NCBI GenBank assembly: GCA_022575985.1 | Contig: JAKSXM010000014.1 | Location: 29,388,001-29,452,000 of the forward strand | Reading direction: 5' to 3' | DNA length: 64,000 bases | Origin: Anagrus nilaparvatae | Lineage: Eukaryota > Arthropoda > Insecta > Hymenoptera > Mymaridae | In this document: positions 38,001-49,487 of the stretch, in pieces | Numbering within the stretch: the stretch's first letter is position 1 | Layout: each line of letters opens with the position of its first letter | The notes under the pieces: model-generated | The model's input: the letters and a program-made list of their open reading frames with translations, nothing else | Database searches by the model: none | Told to the model about the DNA's origin: nothing | Made by a program: the position numbers and the translations under genes

Positions 38001-41000
38001 CGTAAAGAAAATTTAACAAAAATGAGTTTTACTTATTTAAAATTCGAGACATGGCGGAACTTTAAAAAATTTTTTTTGAAAAAAAAAGATAAAAAATTTT
38101 GTTTCAACTTTACTTTAGGTTTTATGTCATTTTCAACCAATTTAAATAAGAAAAATAATGCTCTTGCCATAACTGGATTTGCAGTACCAGCAACAGAAAT
38201 TCCGGAAACGGCAACTAAATTTTTTTTCAGTGTAATATCAAATTTAGGTTAGTCTTATTTAGGACCTTCAAATATTTTTTGGGAGTTTGTCTGGACTATG
38301 TTATGAAATAAAATAGCTTACTGGATAAAATATTTAGGATAAAAAAAAGATTCCAAACTCGACTAAATTAAGTTTAAATTGTTAACTTTGGTTGTATTCT
38401 ATAAAGAACTATTTTAGAATTTTATGAAGCTAAGAACTCCTAGAAATTACACTATAAAATCTTTAAAAGAATTAAGATATAAAATCTTATGCTTCTCTTT
38501 TCAATGGGCATGTGCTAATATAAATGACTTGTTTAGGGATTGCATACAAAAACGATTCTTCTCACATCCTGCTGGACTCTTATAATGAGCTAATAAGTAA
38601 AAAAAATCTTTTATTCAGAAACAAATATATTTTATAAAAACAGAGGAAGATTTAAAATTTAAATTTAAGTTATAAGGCCAGGACTGTTTTTAGAGACCAT
38701 TTTAAAATGTTTAATCCTTTAAAATTTTTTACTCCTTCAAATCAAAGCATAAATCTTTCGAATTTGTTTCGCTTAGTTTTTAGTCATTTTTCAGCTTGAA
38801 CTATATATATGGGTGCTTTTTACAGGAACTGTATTTGTTGTTGTACTAATATACCTCAAATTTTCAGTAGTAATATGTTACAAATGAAAAAATAAATTCT
38901 ACGTGTTTTTCTTCTGGGATTTTTATTTATGCAGATGGTGGCGGCAATTTTATTTTTGTAAAGGCGTTTTAAAAAGATAATAGGTTTAATTAAAAATTTA
39001 TGTCCAAATTTTAAGCAAAATATTAATATCAAAAGTTTGGCATATTGCAAAAAGAGAGTGGAAGGTGACGACATTTTTAACACATATGCCCCACAAAATT
39101 TTTTTATATCTTTGGTTAAATATGCGCAGAGCTTTCATTCAAGATATAAGTGGAGGGGGGGGGGGGGTGACACTATGCATACCGTTTCTGTGAAAAGTAC
39201 TCATATAGTACCCTTTTTATAAAGAAAAAAACTTTACTGAATGGATTAACATTTGTTTTTTTAGTTTTTTTTTATTTTCTTTTATAAAAGAGTTAGCAAA
39301 AAAAAAAAAAATATTTTTATAAAGTGTCAAAAAGTATTTAAAAAGAAATAGCTGAAATTTTATCTAAGTGATTTAATTTTAAATGAGTATATAAAGAGAG
39401 CCGTGAAATTCCTTAAAAATAAAGTAGAAAAAATAAAAATAAAATATTTATTTAATTCTGCATTAGTATAGCAAGAAAAAGATCAATTAAAAAAAAGTTT
39501 AGTATATCAAAATACTGCAATATAAATAAAGTACATAAAAAAATTGAAATATTTTTGTTTTTTTTATCAATACAAATAAAGCAAAAAGAAATAGATGATG
39601 AAGGTGAGGAGGATGAAGAAGAAGAACAGAGTGATTTTAGCGAAAAAGAAGATGAAAATAAAGAACAGGTTGAAGAAAAAGAAAAAAAAGAAGGGAGAGA
39701 TATGAATTTTGAGAAAGAAATTGGACCACCATTGTTGACTCCTCTTTCGAAAGATTCTTATACTACCCTGGGTAATTCCATAACACCTTGGGTGCTCAGA
39801 TTATCTTCAAAAATTCAACCAGCTTTAGCAGTAGTTCTCATTCGATCGAATATTTGGCCTGGCGCTTATGCTTTTACTTATAAAAAGTATGTTCAATTTA
39901 AAATCTTTTTTATCATAATTAATTATTCAAAAAATATTTTTTATTTGTCCAGATAAATTATTTAAAAAAAAGCTTGCTTCATAAGCTTTGTTGCAATTTT
40001 CTTACTATACCCAGACTCTTTTTAAAAACAGGTGTTCAAAATCAAAGTTCCTTTTAAAACAATGGTTCACTGTAAAAACAAACTTTCTTAGATTTACAAA
40101 AAAAATATAATTTTTTTGAAAAATTAGTAGATTTTCAAAAAATTTTGTTAATATTCGATAAAAATCGTAAATTTACTAAATTTAGTATATTATCGAAAAA
40201 TTCGAGAATTCTCGATTTTTTTTTGTGAATTTACGAAAAAAGTTGTAAATTAACAACTATTTTTCGTAAATTTACAACTTTTTTTTTGAAAATTTTCAAA
40301 AAAAAAATGAAAATTATCAATTTTTCTTGCGAATTCACAAAAAAAATGTAGAATACTCGAATTTTTTGTTAATATACTAAATTTAGTAATTATACGAATT
40401 TTTTCGAATATTTACAAATTTTTTCGAAAATTTACGAATTTTTCAAAAATGTTCTAATCTTTTTGTTAATATAAGAAAGTTAGTATTTAAATAATCTAAA
40501 ATTAACAATATTTTTTTAGCTAACAATTTTTCAAAAATATCAACACAAGTAAATTATTTAAGATTATATTTTTATCAACATTTTTTATTTGTAAAAAATA
40601 TTTTAAAAATAATGTTTAGATCAGCAAGTATAATATGTGTGTAAGTAAGGTATAAACAAGGACACATATTAAACTTTTTTTTATTTGCATTTTTTTTATA
40701 TGTAACCACTTCAATAATATTGTCGCTAATACAGCGAAATTTTTTTTTTTTTTTTTGCTAAAACATCAAGAGTCATTATTGTATGTACAGAATATGTAGT
40801 GTTTTTCCAATGTTTTTTTTTATTTTTTTGCTGTTAGTGCAAATTTTTGTTATACTTGTATGAGTATCGATTCATATTTTACAGGATGTTTTGCCTTTTT
40901 ATGTTTAAAGTATCATAAACAGAATATTAATCTTTGCAAAAATTTTTTTTATTATTTCAGGAAATGTGAAAATATATATATCGGATGGGGTCAAAAATAT

Positions 41001-41316
41001 CAAATATTTAATTATAGTCCTCCATCGATGCCTGAAGTTGAAGATCAATATCATATTACATCGGAAATTATTATGATTCAAGATCCAAGTTTCGAAGAAG
41101 AAGAAGCTTATCGTATTGCTCATTTACCTACTATCAGTGGTATAATAAATACTTCAACTTTTATCAAATTACTTTTGAATATTTAATATTTATTATTTTA
41201 ATATGTATTTATTTCATATATTAAGTTATTTTTGTACGATTTTAGATGACGGAGAAGAGGAAGAAGATAGTACGGAATATTCTTCCGAATCTGATAGTCT
41301 CCAGCAGGATGAATGA
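32073..41316 (+). CDS. Rsph4a: Radial spoke head protein, RSPH4A/RSPH6A family (11 exons)
   Basis: Structural protein of the radial spoke head in motile axonemes (insect sperm flagellum), transmitting signals between the central pair and dynein arms. Exons by frame and GT-AG: 32073-32218, 32295-32481, 32545-32780, 32839-32926, 32993-33292, 33851-33973, 36835-37069, 37658-37806, 39582-39886, 40961-41139, 41246-41316. Phases agree and give 672 codons, close to the roughly 715 aa of vertebrate homologues. Family signatures in order: [63 protein letters not shown] with [55 protein letters not shown] and [16 protein letters not shown]. Acidic low-complexity stretches (exons 3, 5, 7, 9) and an acidic C-terminus are typical. 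Short introns are 58-76 bp; introns 6, 8 and 9 (1.1-2.9 kb) carry repeats. The exon 10 donor (GT at 41140, or 41137 in the same phase) is the least certain junction. Family certain; 4A versus 6A naming is not. Confidence 0.93.
34438..34825. mobile_element. Foldback MITE, CACTGTAAAAAGT family, in radial spoke intron 6
   Basis: Both ends are perfect: CACTGTAAAAAGTAACTTTC at 34438 and its inverse ending at 34825. The 388-bp interior contains CGAGAATTCTCG-type palindromes in both halves. An 87-codon open frame runs through it only because the repeat lacks stops in that frame; it is not a gene. Confidence 0.9.
34850..35300. repeat. 140-bp repeat units in radial spoke intron 6
   Basis: Three degenerate units with TTTTTGGGTCTCTGATTA (34869), TTTTTGAGTCGCTAATCA (35010) and TTTTTTGGATTACTAATGAC (35160), then one inverted word (GTGATCTGCGTCCCAAAGAA). 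It also has the CCCCTAAAAAGGG stem (35093). Same family as the arms at 23355-24972. It starts right after the MITE ending at 34825. Confidence 0.75.
35450..36627. repeat. 1.2-kb inverted repeat (hairpin) in radial spoke intron 6
   Basis: Left arm (35450-35970) and right arm (about 36225-36627) are reverse complements by eye over more than 350 bp, for example AGCCACAACTTT at 35481 against AAAGTTGTGG at 36586, and ACGCCATCTAG against CTAGATGGCGT near the centre. The AT-rich loop is near 36030-36200. Being intronic, it is transcribed with the gene and could form a long double-stranded RNA. Two related copies lie at 51650-52660 and 53017-53670. Terminal target duplications were not identified, so it may be a transposon or a rearranged segment. 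Confidence 0.85.
39155..39167 (+). repeat. Poly-G tract (13 bp) in radial spoke intron 8
   Basis: Thirteen consecutive G within a moderately GC-rich intronic patch (39040-39200). The surrounding frame at 39037-39222 is not an exon: it breaks the phase between exons 8 and 9. Confidence 0.85.
40068..40488. mobile_element. Foldback MITE, CACTGTAAAAAGT family, in radial spoke intron 9
   Basis: Left end CACTGTAAAAACAAACTTTC at 40068. The right end is decayed (TAAGAAAGTTAGTATTTA). The interior matches the 34438 copy, with an extra palindrome around AACTATTTTTCGTAAATT. Inserted between exons 9 and 10, leaving splice sites untouched. Confidence 0.85.
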
Positions 41317-41423
41317 AACAGATTGTGCACATAAAAAACATTTGTGTTTTATATTATTTTATTAATTTTATTTTTAAAACCAGCATTTTTTTATACAATT
41401 ATAAATTTAAAGGATTAATGTTA

Positions 41424-41429
41424 AATAAA
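41424..41429 (+). terminator. Candidate polyadenylation signal of the radial spoke gene
   Basis: AATAAA about 110 nt after the TGA stop at 41314-41316. In DNA this AT-rich the hexamer occurs by chance often, so position is the main support. Confidence 0.4.
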
Positions 41430-41619
41430 AATTGCTTTCATTTTTTTCTTTTTAATTTTTAAAACTTGAAAAATTGTTAAAGTAAATTGAATGTCCAAAA
41501 AATGTTTTTTTTTTTATAAAACAAAAAAACTTTAATTAGTATGTTGGGTATTTAATATTTTTTTACTAAAACAAGGTTTGCGGGAAAAAAAGTTTAAATG
41601 GTAATATTTATACCAAAAT

Positions 41620-42325
41620 GTGAAAATGAAATTACCAATATAGCTTCGAGGCTGGTAGCCAGCTCTGGTAAAATTTGCGTTTGAGTATGACAGCTGAATT
41701 TTTTTCAGAGATAGACAAGACCAAAATATACTCACTTTCTGCAGAAAAATTTTTTGACCGCGGATTCTGGAAAAAATTTTAATAAATATTAAAAATAGGT
41801 CCACAAAGTTGGCTTGTTTTAAGCCAAAAAAAACTGAAAGTATGTAGCCTAGATTTTTAAATTAGGCCACAACATACTCAGTTTACATTTGAAATTTTTC
41901 GGTATCTTGGTTCTGGATGAGTTTGCCGTGCCATTAAAGTTCCGCTGTTTACCAGCCCTTTAACCCATGAAAATTTTAAAACTAATTTAAACGTAAACGG
42001 ATGTACTTTAATGGCTCGACATACTCATCCAGAACCCACATACCGAAGAATATCAAATGTAAACCAAGTTTGATTCAGCTTAATCTAAAAATCTGGGCTG
42101 TTACGACTGTTACGAGGTGTCATACTTTTAGTTTTTTTTTGCGTGAAATTGGCCTTAACTTTATGGACCTATAACTTTTTCCAGAACCCGTGCCCACAAA
42201 AACTAGGATACGAAATTGAGTATGTTTTCGCCTTGGCTATATATAAAAAAAATTTAGCTGTCATTCTCGCACATGCTTTTTACCATATCCAGCTCCGAAG
42301 CTAATATTTCGAATTTTCTTTGAGA
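41620..42325. mobile_element. Foldback element between the two genes
   Basis: Left ATATAGCTTCGAGGCTGGTA pairs with right CCAGCTCCGAAGCTAATATT, and centrally CTTGGTTCTGGATGAGTTTG pairs with CATACTCATCCAGAACCCA. It occupies half of the spacer upstream of EXOSC5, leaving about 350 bp for its promoter. Confidence 0.75.
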
Positions 42326-42681
42326 AAAAAATTTTTACTATAAATGCATTTTAAAAAAGCTTTTTTAATAATTATTGTATGCATTACCTTAAGAAATGTG
42401 TGTATAAAATTTCACAAAAATTAGCAACTTGTGATATCATAGAAAATATTTAAATTCAAATTATCGCGCTACATCAATTCACCGATTGTTGGCTATATGA
42501 TTAAATTCTGCACTTGATAATGTAGGAAATATTTAATGTTGGTAAGGTCTGAGTTCTGTTTTACCTACATGGTTGTATCCAAAACAAAGTTTAGTTTATC
42601 AATACATGTGCTTCCAATAAATAACCTGATTAATCTTTTTTTTTAAATAATTAAGTTTTAAATAAAATTTATGAATTAAAA

Positions 42682-43724
42682 ATGCCAGAAGAAGAATGCA
42701 GTTTACGACCTTTAAAATGCGAATTAAATTATTTATCAGTTCCAGATGGTTCAACTATGTTTATGCAAGGTATTTCTAAAAATATACACTAGGTCAAAGT
42801 TTTCATAATCAGCTTTTAAAATTTATTATTATAATATATTAAAAATGTTTTTAATACAACTAGATTTAGTATGTTTTTTCAAATGCTAGAAATTAAAACA
42901 AATTGCACAAAATATTGATAATTATTTTACTTTTAGGTGACACGACAGTTATAGCTGGTATATATGGACCAGTTGAAGCCAAATTGAAAAACATTATGCA
43001 TAATAAAGCTTCTATTGAAGCTTCATTTGGACCAATCAAAGGCCCACCAAGTAAAGTAATTTTTTTTTAAACAGTTGCTTTCTTTATAATTTGCAAAGTA
43101 ATAATAAAATTACTTTTTGTATTAGGTGTCAATGATAGACTGATGGAATCGTACTTAAAAGAGACTTGTGAATCAGCAATCATTAGTTCATTACATCCTG
43201 CATCAGCCATTAACATTAATATACAAGAATTACAAGACTGTGGTGGTGTAAGTATTGAACCAAAATTGAATAACATTGTTAGTTCAAAAATTATAAAATT
43301 AATTTTTTTAATATTTTAGCTTCTTGCTTGTTGTATTAATGCTTCGTGTTTGGCTTTAATTAGTGCTAGTATATCAATGAAATTTACCTTTGCAGCTGTG
43401 AATTGTATGATTGATAAGGAAACAAGCAATGTTATAATCGATCCTTCTGAATTACAGTTAAAGGTACAATAGAATATTTGCATTTATTTTTCATATTCAT
43501 AACAAACTTAAATTAATATAATTTTTCAATATTTGTAGAATGCTAAAGCTACATTTACTTGTGCCTTTGACAGTTTAAATCAAGATTTAATAACTTGTCA
43601 TTCTAGTGGTCAATTTACAGAAGCCGAACTCTTAGAATCTATAAATAAGTGCAAAGAAAGCAGTCATCATATATTTAAATTTTATAGAGATATGGTCACA
43701 CAATATGCTTCAACGATTTTATAG
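42682..43724 (+). CDS. EXOSC5: Exosome complex component Rrp46/EXOSC5 (RNase PH fold, 5 exons)
   Basis: Non-catalytic RNase PH-like subunit of the six-membered ring of the RNA exosome, which processes and degrades rRNA, snRNA and mRNA 3' ends in nucleus and cytoplasm. Exons: 42682-42769, 42937-43050, 43126-43247, 43320-43463, 43539-43724; phases agree and give 217 codons, near the usual 220-235 aa. The N-terminus has the RNase PH start (LRPLKCELNYLSVPDGSTMF, then GDTTVIAGIYGPVEAKL). The middle holds NINIQELQDCGGLLACCINA followed by SISMKFTFAAVNCMID, matching the strand-helix core. The C-terminal half has DPSELQLKNAKATFTCAFDS and an ESINKCKESS helix. Start chosen as the first in-frame ATG before the conserved LRPL block. 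Introns are 72-167 bp and no repeat interrupts it. Same strand as the radial spoke gene, separated by about 1.4 kb holding a foldback element. Confidence 0.92.
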
Positions 43725-44074
43725 CTTGAATAATATAAAATATTATTGAGGGAATGTGTAAAAAACGTATTTTTAATATTTTGAACTACATTATTTTTAT
43801 AAACAAGAAATAATATAGACTAAGAGCCAATGAATTTAAAATTAAATAACACAAAGCTTTCTAATATAATATGATTTGACCAGGACTCTGCACAAAGGTC
43901 CTTTTCTAGAATTTTTAACTTCAAATTAATAATTTGTACAATTTATAAAATTCGTGCAGATACCTGTTTCTGAAAATGTAAGAGCTGATATTATCTTATT
44001 TTGGAGTTGTTTTTTGTAACAGGATTATAGATTTATTTTTTGAAAGACTCATTTGCTCTTATTCCAGTATATCG

Positions 44075-44080
44075 AATAAA
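44075..44080 (+). terminator. Possible polyadenylation signal for EXOSC5
   Basis: First AATAAA seen after the TAG at 43722-43724, about 350 nt downstream. A nearer variant hexamer could be the real signal, so this is weak. Confidence 0.2.
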
Positions 44081-44280
44081 AAATTAATGATTCTTTATAA
44101 ATTTTATGTTCCAAGTTTTTATGGATTAAATTTTAAGAAACAGTAACGTTGTAATTATGTACATAAGAAAAGCAATTGTTAAAAAATTTATCTTGTTTAA
44201 TTATAACACTACTTTTAAATTAAAAGCAAAAAAGAAAGTAGAGCCCGTTATAAAAATTGTTATACTATTTAAAAGTAGTC

Positions 44281-44723
44281 TTTTAAAGAGCCAAAGGTCA
44301 CGCTTTGAACATAGGGAATCATAAGAATTTTTTTTCGACATTGGTTTTAACAAACCATGTATCCAAGGTATTTGAGAATGGGCTTATTTTAAAGCTATGA
44401 ATCTTTAGAACCAATATTTGGTTACCATTATTTTCTAAATTATTAACCAAAATGTTTTTTTTTTTAAATATTTTCGGCATTTGTATGATTGTATTGTCGA
44501 TCAATTGTTTTTGTTTTGTAACAAAAAAATAGTTTTAACAATATTAATCTATTTTTAATTAAAAATTTTAGAAAAATCCAATTATCACGCAACCTCACCA
44601 ATTTTTAGCTATCAAAAAATAAACCCACCTACTACCAACTTGGATCTCTGGTTCTTTAGAACCAATGGCGCAAAAAAATCACCATGATTTCCTATATTCA
44701 ACACGTGACCTTTGGTCCCTAAA
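44281..44723. mobile_element. Foldback MITE downstream of EXOSC5
   Basis: AGCCAAAGGTCACGCTTTGA and CATAGGGAATCAT pair with ATGATTTCCTATATTCAAC and GTGACCTTTGGTCCC; AACCAATATTTGG and its partner near 44660 pair internally. No clear target duplication. Confidence 0.75.
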
Positions 44724-44979
44724 GCTGAAGTTTTCAGAATCTAATTTTTTTGCGTAAAAAATTGCAGAGGTGAAGATATTTTTGTGTACATTTTGATTCA
44801 TTAAAATTATTAATAACATATCAAGTTTATTCGTTGTTATTTTTTTTTCATCAAATACTTTTAAAACTTTTATTTACCGGAACATTTGGGACGCCAAATT
44901 ACAATCTATAGTTATGGACTTTAGTATGATAAAAAACACCTAAGATACCCTCATTTTATTCCAATGCGCCTTCTGGGCC

Positions 44980-45270
44980 TAGAAACGCAGGTTTTAATGT
45001 TAATTTACAACAATGTTATGAAATAAAATTTTCAGATAATTTTCAATAACGCTGTCATCTTGCGATCCAATCAAAATACTTCCAACTGGTCTCATTTTTT
45101 TTGTATAAATGCCACCTTTCGATCCTTGTAAACCACAAGCTTTTATCAGTAATTCTTTTACAGTTATAGTTAGCAAACCCAATACCTACTTTTGGTCCAA
45201 AATGACCAATTTTTAAATTGCTACCAAAATTGCAATTTTCGATGAAAAAAGGTCGCATACGTCTCTAAAA
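44980..45270 (-). pseudogene. Coding-like remnant with a frameshift, unrecognised
   Basis: On the minus strand one frame reads MRPFFIENCNFGSNLKIGHF and GPKVGIG. The overlapping frame then gives KELLIKACGLQGSKGGIYTK and PVGSILIGSQDDSVIENYLK, ending at TAA near 45000. The mixture is unlike the Phe/Ile/Lys noise elsewhere, so an old exon or transposon gene with one frameshift is plausible. I do not recognise the family. Confidence 0.3.
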
Positions 45271-45389
45271 TTTAGTATGTGCTCTAATTTTAAAAAAATT
45301 CTTTACTCGTTCCTTTTCGATTATTCAGTCTCAATATAAGGATTTTTAAAACAATCATATTTGAACAACTCATAAAAGAGTGTCTGCTA

Positions 45390-45640
45390 TAAATGCACCC
45401 CTTTTAGGGGTTGTTTTTGCTAATTTAAGGGTGAAATATTAATTATTCATAAAAAATTATCTCAAATTCTTGATCAGTGACCCAAAAAATCTTTTTAGAC
45501 CAATTCTTGGCTAAATCTAGAAACTTAATTTGCTAATATATAAAAAAAACTCCTTTTTGGGGGTAGTTTTTGCAAATGTAAGGGTGTTCCGAAAATAACT
45601 CCCCGAAAAGACCCCGATTTTCGTGATCAGCGACCCAAAA
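45390..45640. repeat. Two units of the 140-bp repeat family
   Basis: TGATCAGTGACCCAAAAAAT at about 45472 and GTGATCAGCGACCCAAAAAA at about 45618, each preceded by a GGGGTAGTTTTTGC-type stem and AAGGGTG. Same orientation as the right arm at 24200-24900. Confidence 0.75.
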
Positions 45641-45989
45641 AAATTTATAACCGGTTTGTGTAACTACACAACCAACGAGCATGGAACATCTTCACTCATA
45701 ACAGTAATAAATCCAAAAACCGAAATTACAATAAATCCTGAAATATAAATTATCCTAAATCCATAAACTTTCAAGTATTCTAAGTTCTCGCTCTTATCTG
45801 ACTACACTTCAAATTATTCTAAGTCCCTAAATCGAAAATATACTTATAGTCAATTTCATCCCTTCCCCTAAAAACGTCACTTTTTCACGCCCGCTGCCGA
45901 GCCAGGCTGTTTTAAATACTCCGTCCAAGGAACATGTTTCATGTTAAAAACATATAGTAGAGCAATTCTCATGTTGGCCAGTGAAAATA

Positions 45990-46005
45990 CCCCCCCCCCC
46001 CCCCC
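45990..46005 (+). repeat. Poly-C tract (16 bp)
   Basis: Sixteen C followed by GGTATTTAACTGGAGTAAG, resembling the sequence after the other 16-C run (GCGTGATTTGACTGGTGTAAG-like). It therefore probably marks another end of the 140-bp-unit element family. Confidence 0.85.
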
Positions 46006-46259
46006 GGTATTTAACTGGAGTAAGATGCATGTAACTTTTTTCTAAATTTTATGCAAGGCTACTCATATGTGATAGGTAAGTTTTTCGATACGCTGATTTC
46101 AAATTTTTAGTTTTTGACCCAGAGAAAACAGCCCTAATACCGAAAAACAGTATTTTTCGGTGAATTATGAAGCTTATTTTGACATATTTCATAAGAAACA
46201 TTTCTAATTATCCTTAAAATGATTGTTTTCGAGATCTTCAAATAAGAATATTTAGGTCT

Positions 46260-46680
46260 TGGCACCAAAAAATATTAACTATTATTTGCGTTAGAGATAC
46301 TAGATCCAAAAATAACAGCTTCTAGAGATTCCTTTTTTATAATTTTTTAATCTCCTAAAAATTTTACATCAGGGTATATTTTTTAAATGTTTTTAGAAGT
46401 TTTTATATTAAAATAGCAAAATTTGAAAGAATGTTTTGAATAATTGAATATAATTTTTAATCTGGTATTTTAATCTTTCAATTTGAAATTTTGCTATTTA
46501 ACATAAAAAGTTCCAAAAACATATAAAGCTATATCATGTGTAAAATTTCTTGCTGAATCCAAAGTTTTGATCCAACTTTTAATTGGTCACTTGACTTGGT
46601 AGGAAATTCAAAATTTATAAAAACTAAATTTTTAAAAACTACTATTTTTGCATCTAGAGTTTTTAAAATGCAATAGCCCA
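46260..46680. repeat. Inverted repeat (about 420 bp)
   Basis: AAAATAGCAAAATTTGAAAG at 46411 pairs with TTTGAAATTTTGCTATTTAA at 46481, and outer words (GATACTAGATCCAAAAATAA against ACTATTTTTGCATCTAGAGT) also pair. Confidence 0.65.
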
Positions 46681-46799
46681 TAAGTTTTTCTTTTTTCTCT
46701 ACAAATTTGAAATGCCAGAAGTATTTTGAGTCCTTATATTTTATAACTTATTTTCAAAATTTTGAAATTTTTTATTAACAATTATTGCTTATAAAATAC

Positions 46800-48380
46800 C
46801 CTGCCAACTAGCTGGCACTAAGGTTCCTCAATCAATGAGCTAAATACTTCAATATGCCACAGATATCACCGATAACAATTATGCAATCATACACTCATTT
46901 CTATTAACTTTAGAAGTTAAAAGAAAATTTATGCATTGAATTTAACTAAATCTATTTTTTTCAAATAAAATCTAACTTAATTAATTGGATAATAATTATT
47001 CAAGATAGTACTTTCATGGAATTAAATGAAGTATTATACCAACAAAAAAAAATATTGCAGCTTAAAAAAATTTTTTTAATTTTGAGAAATAAATTTTGGA
47101 AAAATTCGGTATCAGATCCAAAAAATTACTATAAACGGACTGTCTAAAACTAGTACTTTCATAGAAATAAATTAGGTATTACGTCCAAAAAGAAAAAAAA
47201 ATTCGCGTTTTTTGTATTTATTCGTCAAAAAATTTTGGGAAAAATTAAGTATCAGATTCGAGATATAGAGTAAAAACCATACTTTCAAATATAAGTACTT
47301 TCGTGGAAATAAATGAGGTATTACACCCCAAAAAAAAAAAATATTACAGGTTTTTTTATTTTTTTGTTTTTTTAATTTTGAGAAAAAATTTTTGAAAAAA
47401 TTCGGTATCAGATCCAAAAAATGACTATAAACTAACTTTCTAAAACTATAGTACTTTCATAGAAATAAATTAGGTACTACGTCCAAAAAGAAAAAAAAAT
47501 TGGTGTTTTTTGTATTTTTTCGTGAAAAAAATTTTGGGAAAAATTAAGTATCAGATTCGAGATATAGAGTAAAAACCATACTTTCAAATATAAGTACTTT
47601 CGTGGAAATAAATGAGGTATTACATCCAAATTAAAAAAAAAAAAGTACCTCGAGCTTTTTTGGTGAAAAAATTTTTGAAAAAAAAAATTAGGTCTTAATT
47701 TCATAGCGGTTGTGAAACATCTCCGGTTACAATATTTTCAGATATTAGTACTTTCATGGAATTAAATGAGGTATTACACCAAAAAAAAAAAAAATTTGCA
47801 GGTTTTTTAATTTTTTTGTTTTTTTAATTTTAAGGAAAAATTTTTGAAAAAATTCGTTATCAGATCCAAAAAAAACTATAAACTAATTTTCTAAAACTAG
47901 TACTTTCATAGAAATAAATTAGGTACTACGTCCAAAAAGAAAAAAAAAATTGGTGTTTTTTGTATTTTTTCGTGAAAAAAATTTTGGGAAAAAAATTTTC
48001 AAAAAATTAATATCAAATTCGAGATATAGAGTAAAACCCATACTTTCAAATATAAGTACTTTCGTGGAAATAAATGAGGTATTACGTCCAAATTAAAAAA
48101 AAAAAAAAGTAGTTTGAGATTTTTTGATTAAAAATTTTTTGAAAAAAAAATTAGGTCTTAACTACATAATAAAATTTATTAGAAGTTATTGATCTGAATT
48201 GGAGCTTAACTTTATGATTAACTCCATAATCTTTGTAAAATATCACCGATTACATACAATACACACACACACACGCATACATACAGACTTTTTTTAAAAA
48301 CTGGTTTTTTAGCTTCCTGGGGTCTCAAAACGTGCTTATATGCCAAAATATATGCCAAAAAATCAAAAATCGAAATTTGA
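46800..48380. repeat. Dispersed tandem-repeat block, copy 2, about 297-bp higher-order unit
   Basis: Two alternating subunits, TACTTTCATAGAAATAAATT and TACTTTCGTGGAAATAAATG, recur 297 bp apart (first pair 47153 to 47450, second 47296 to 47593). A third, expanded unit follows about 450-460 bp later. Linking words are GGTACTACGTCCAAAAAG and GTATCAGATCCAAAAAATGA. The block ends with TAGCTTCCTGGGGTCTCAAA, as at 13380. Open frames at 47172-47704 are two readings of the same unit, not genes. Confidence 0.85.
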
Positions 48381-49480
48381 CCTATCATGAGGGAACCAAA
48401 ATATAATAAGGAAAAACTAAATATTAATTGATATTTAAGAAAATCACACCATCATTTTAACATATAGTTAAAGGTTCTGGCACCCTCCAAAATTTTTCGG
48501 CCCCACCTCGGGCCCCTCCGGAAAAAATTTTCTGCATACGTGCCTGCTTATGCTTATGATAAATCGATCGTCCTATTTAATCGTATTATTTAATCAATTT
48601 TGATAAAATAATGACTATTTTTACTGATTTTTAACGTATGTCCAGTTTAAATCAACTATTAGACTTTTGAATCGAAATCTACCGGAAATTTTTAGCTAGA
48701 AAAAAATGCTCATATTAATATGAGTTTTCTACAGAAAAAATAAAAATGGGAATTAAACCTAGGGAGTTAAAAAATAAGACTTGTTTTTACTAGCACTTTC
48801 AGAAAAAAATACTACCAAAAATTTTAACAAAAAAAGTTGTTTGAGATCTTGATCATTAAATCTCGTCTCATCTCGAAAATCAATGCCAAAATAAGTATAG
48901 ATAGTCATCTCAAGACAAGAAAAATCTCAAATTTTCGACCATTAAAAAATTTATTGACATAATTATAGCCCTGATAAAGAGACCAAAATTACTTCAAATT
49001 ATTTATTTTTAACAATTACTGATAAGTGCCGCCCTCACATTTGGATTTAAATAATAGTGGCAGGAATGATATATTTTAAATTAAAAATAAATTTATTTTT
49101 TTGTTTGCTTTTATTTTATTTGCACTTTTTTTATTAAAAAAAGAATAAAATTGGGTATTGCAACCTTTAAAATATTATTTAAAAACTTATTCATTTTTTA
49201 ATTCTTATTGAACATAATTATAGATTTATATATGTAGTATTTGATAATAGTATTAATGAGTACCTAAGCGATCAGTAAATGTTTACTATATCCAAAAACT
49301 AATTTTCGTTAAGAAACATTTAAATTTTAATAAGCTGAAAATACTGCATCTCAAAAAAACTATGCAATAAAAATATACCTTTTAGAGTATAAGAAAGCAG
49401 TAAAAGTAAAAGAAAAATTAAGGAGGAATATATTAAAAAAACCGATCGTTGAAGGGCCGGTTTATTCGTTTATTCCTTAA
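48381..49480. other. Intergenic, one possible transposon end
   Basis: At about 48470-48547 the minus strand reads CAGGCACGTATGCAGAAAAT and then a GC-rich GGAGGGGCCCGAGGTGGGGC, a style common at hAT-type ends. No partner end found. Confidence 0.35.
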
Positions 49481-49487
49481 ACCGTGA

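Noticed and set aside
38856..39222. Open frames in radial spoke intron 8
   Set aside because: Exons 8 and 9 join in phase without them, and no family residues appear.
47172..47704. Two similar minus-strand frames of 75-81 codons
   Set aside because: Readings of two units of the 297-bp tandem repeat; composition is Phe/Lys/Asn noise.
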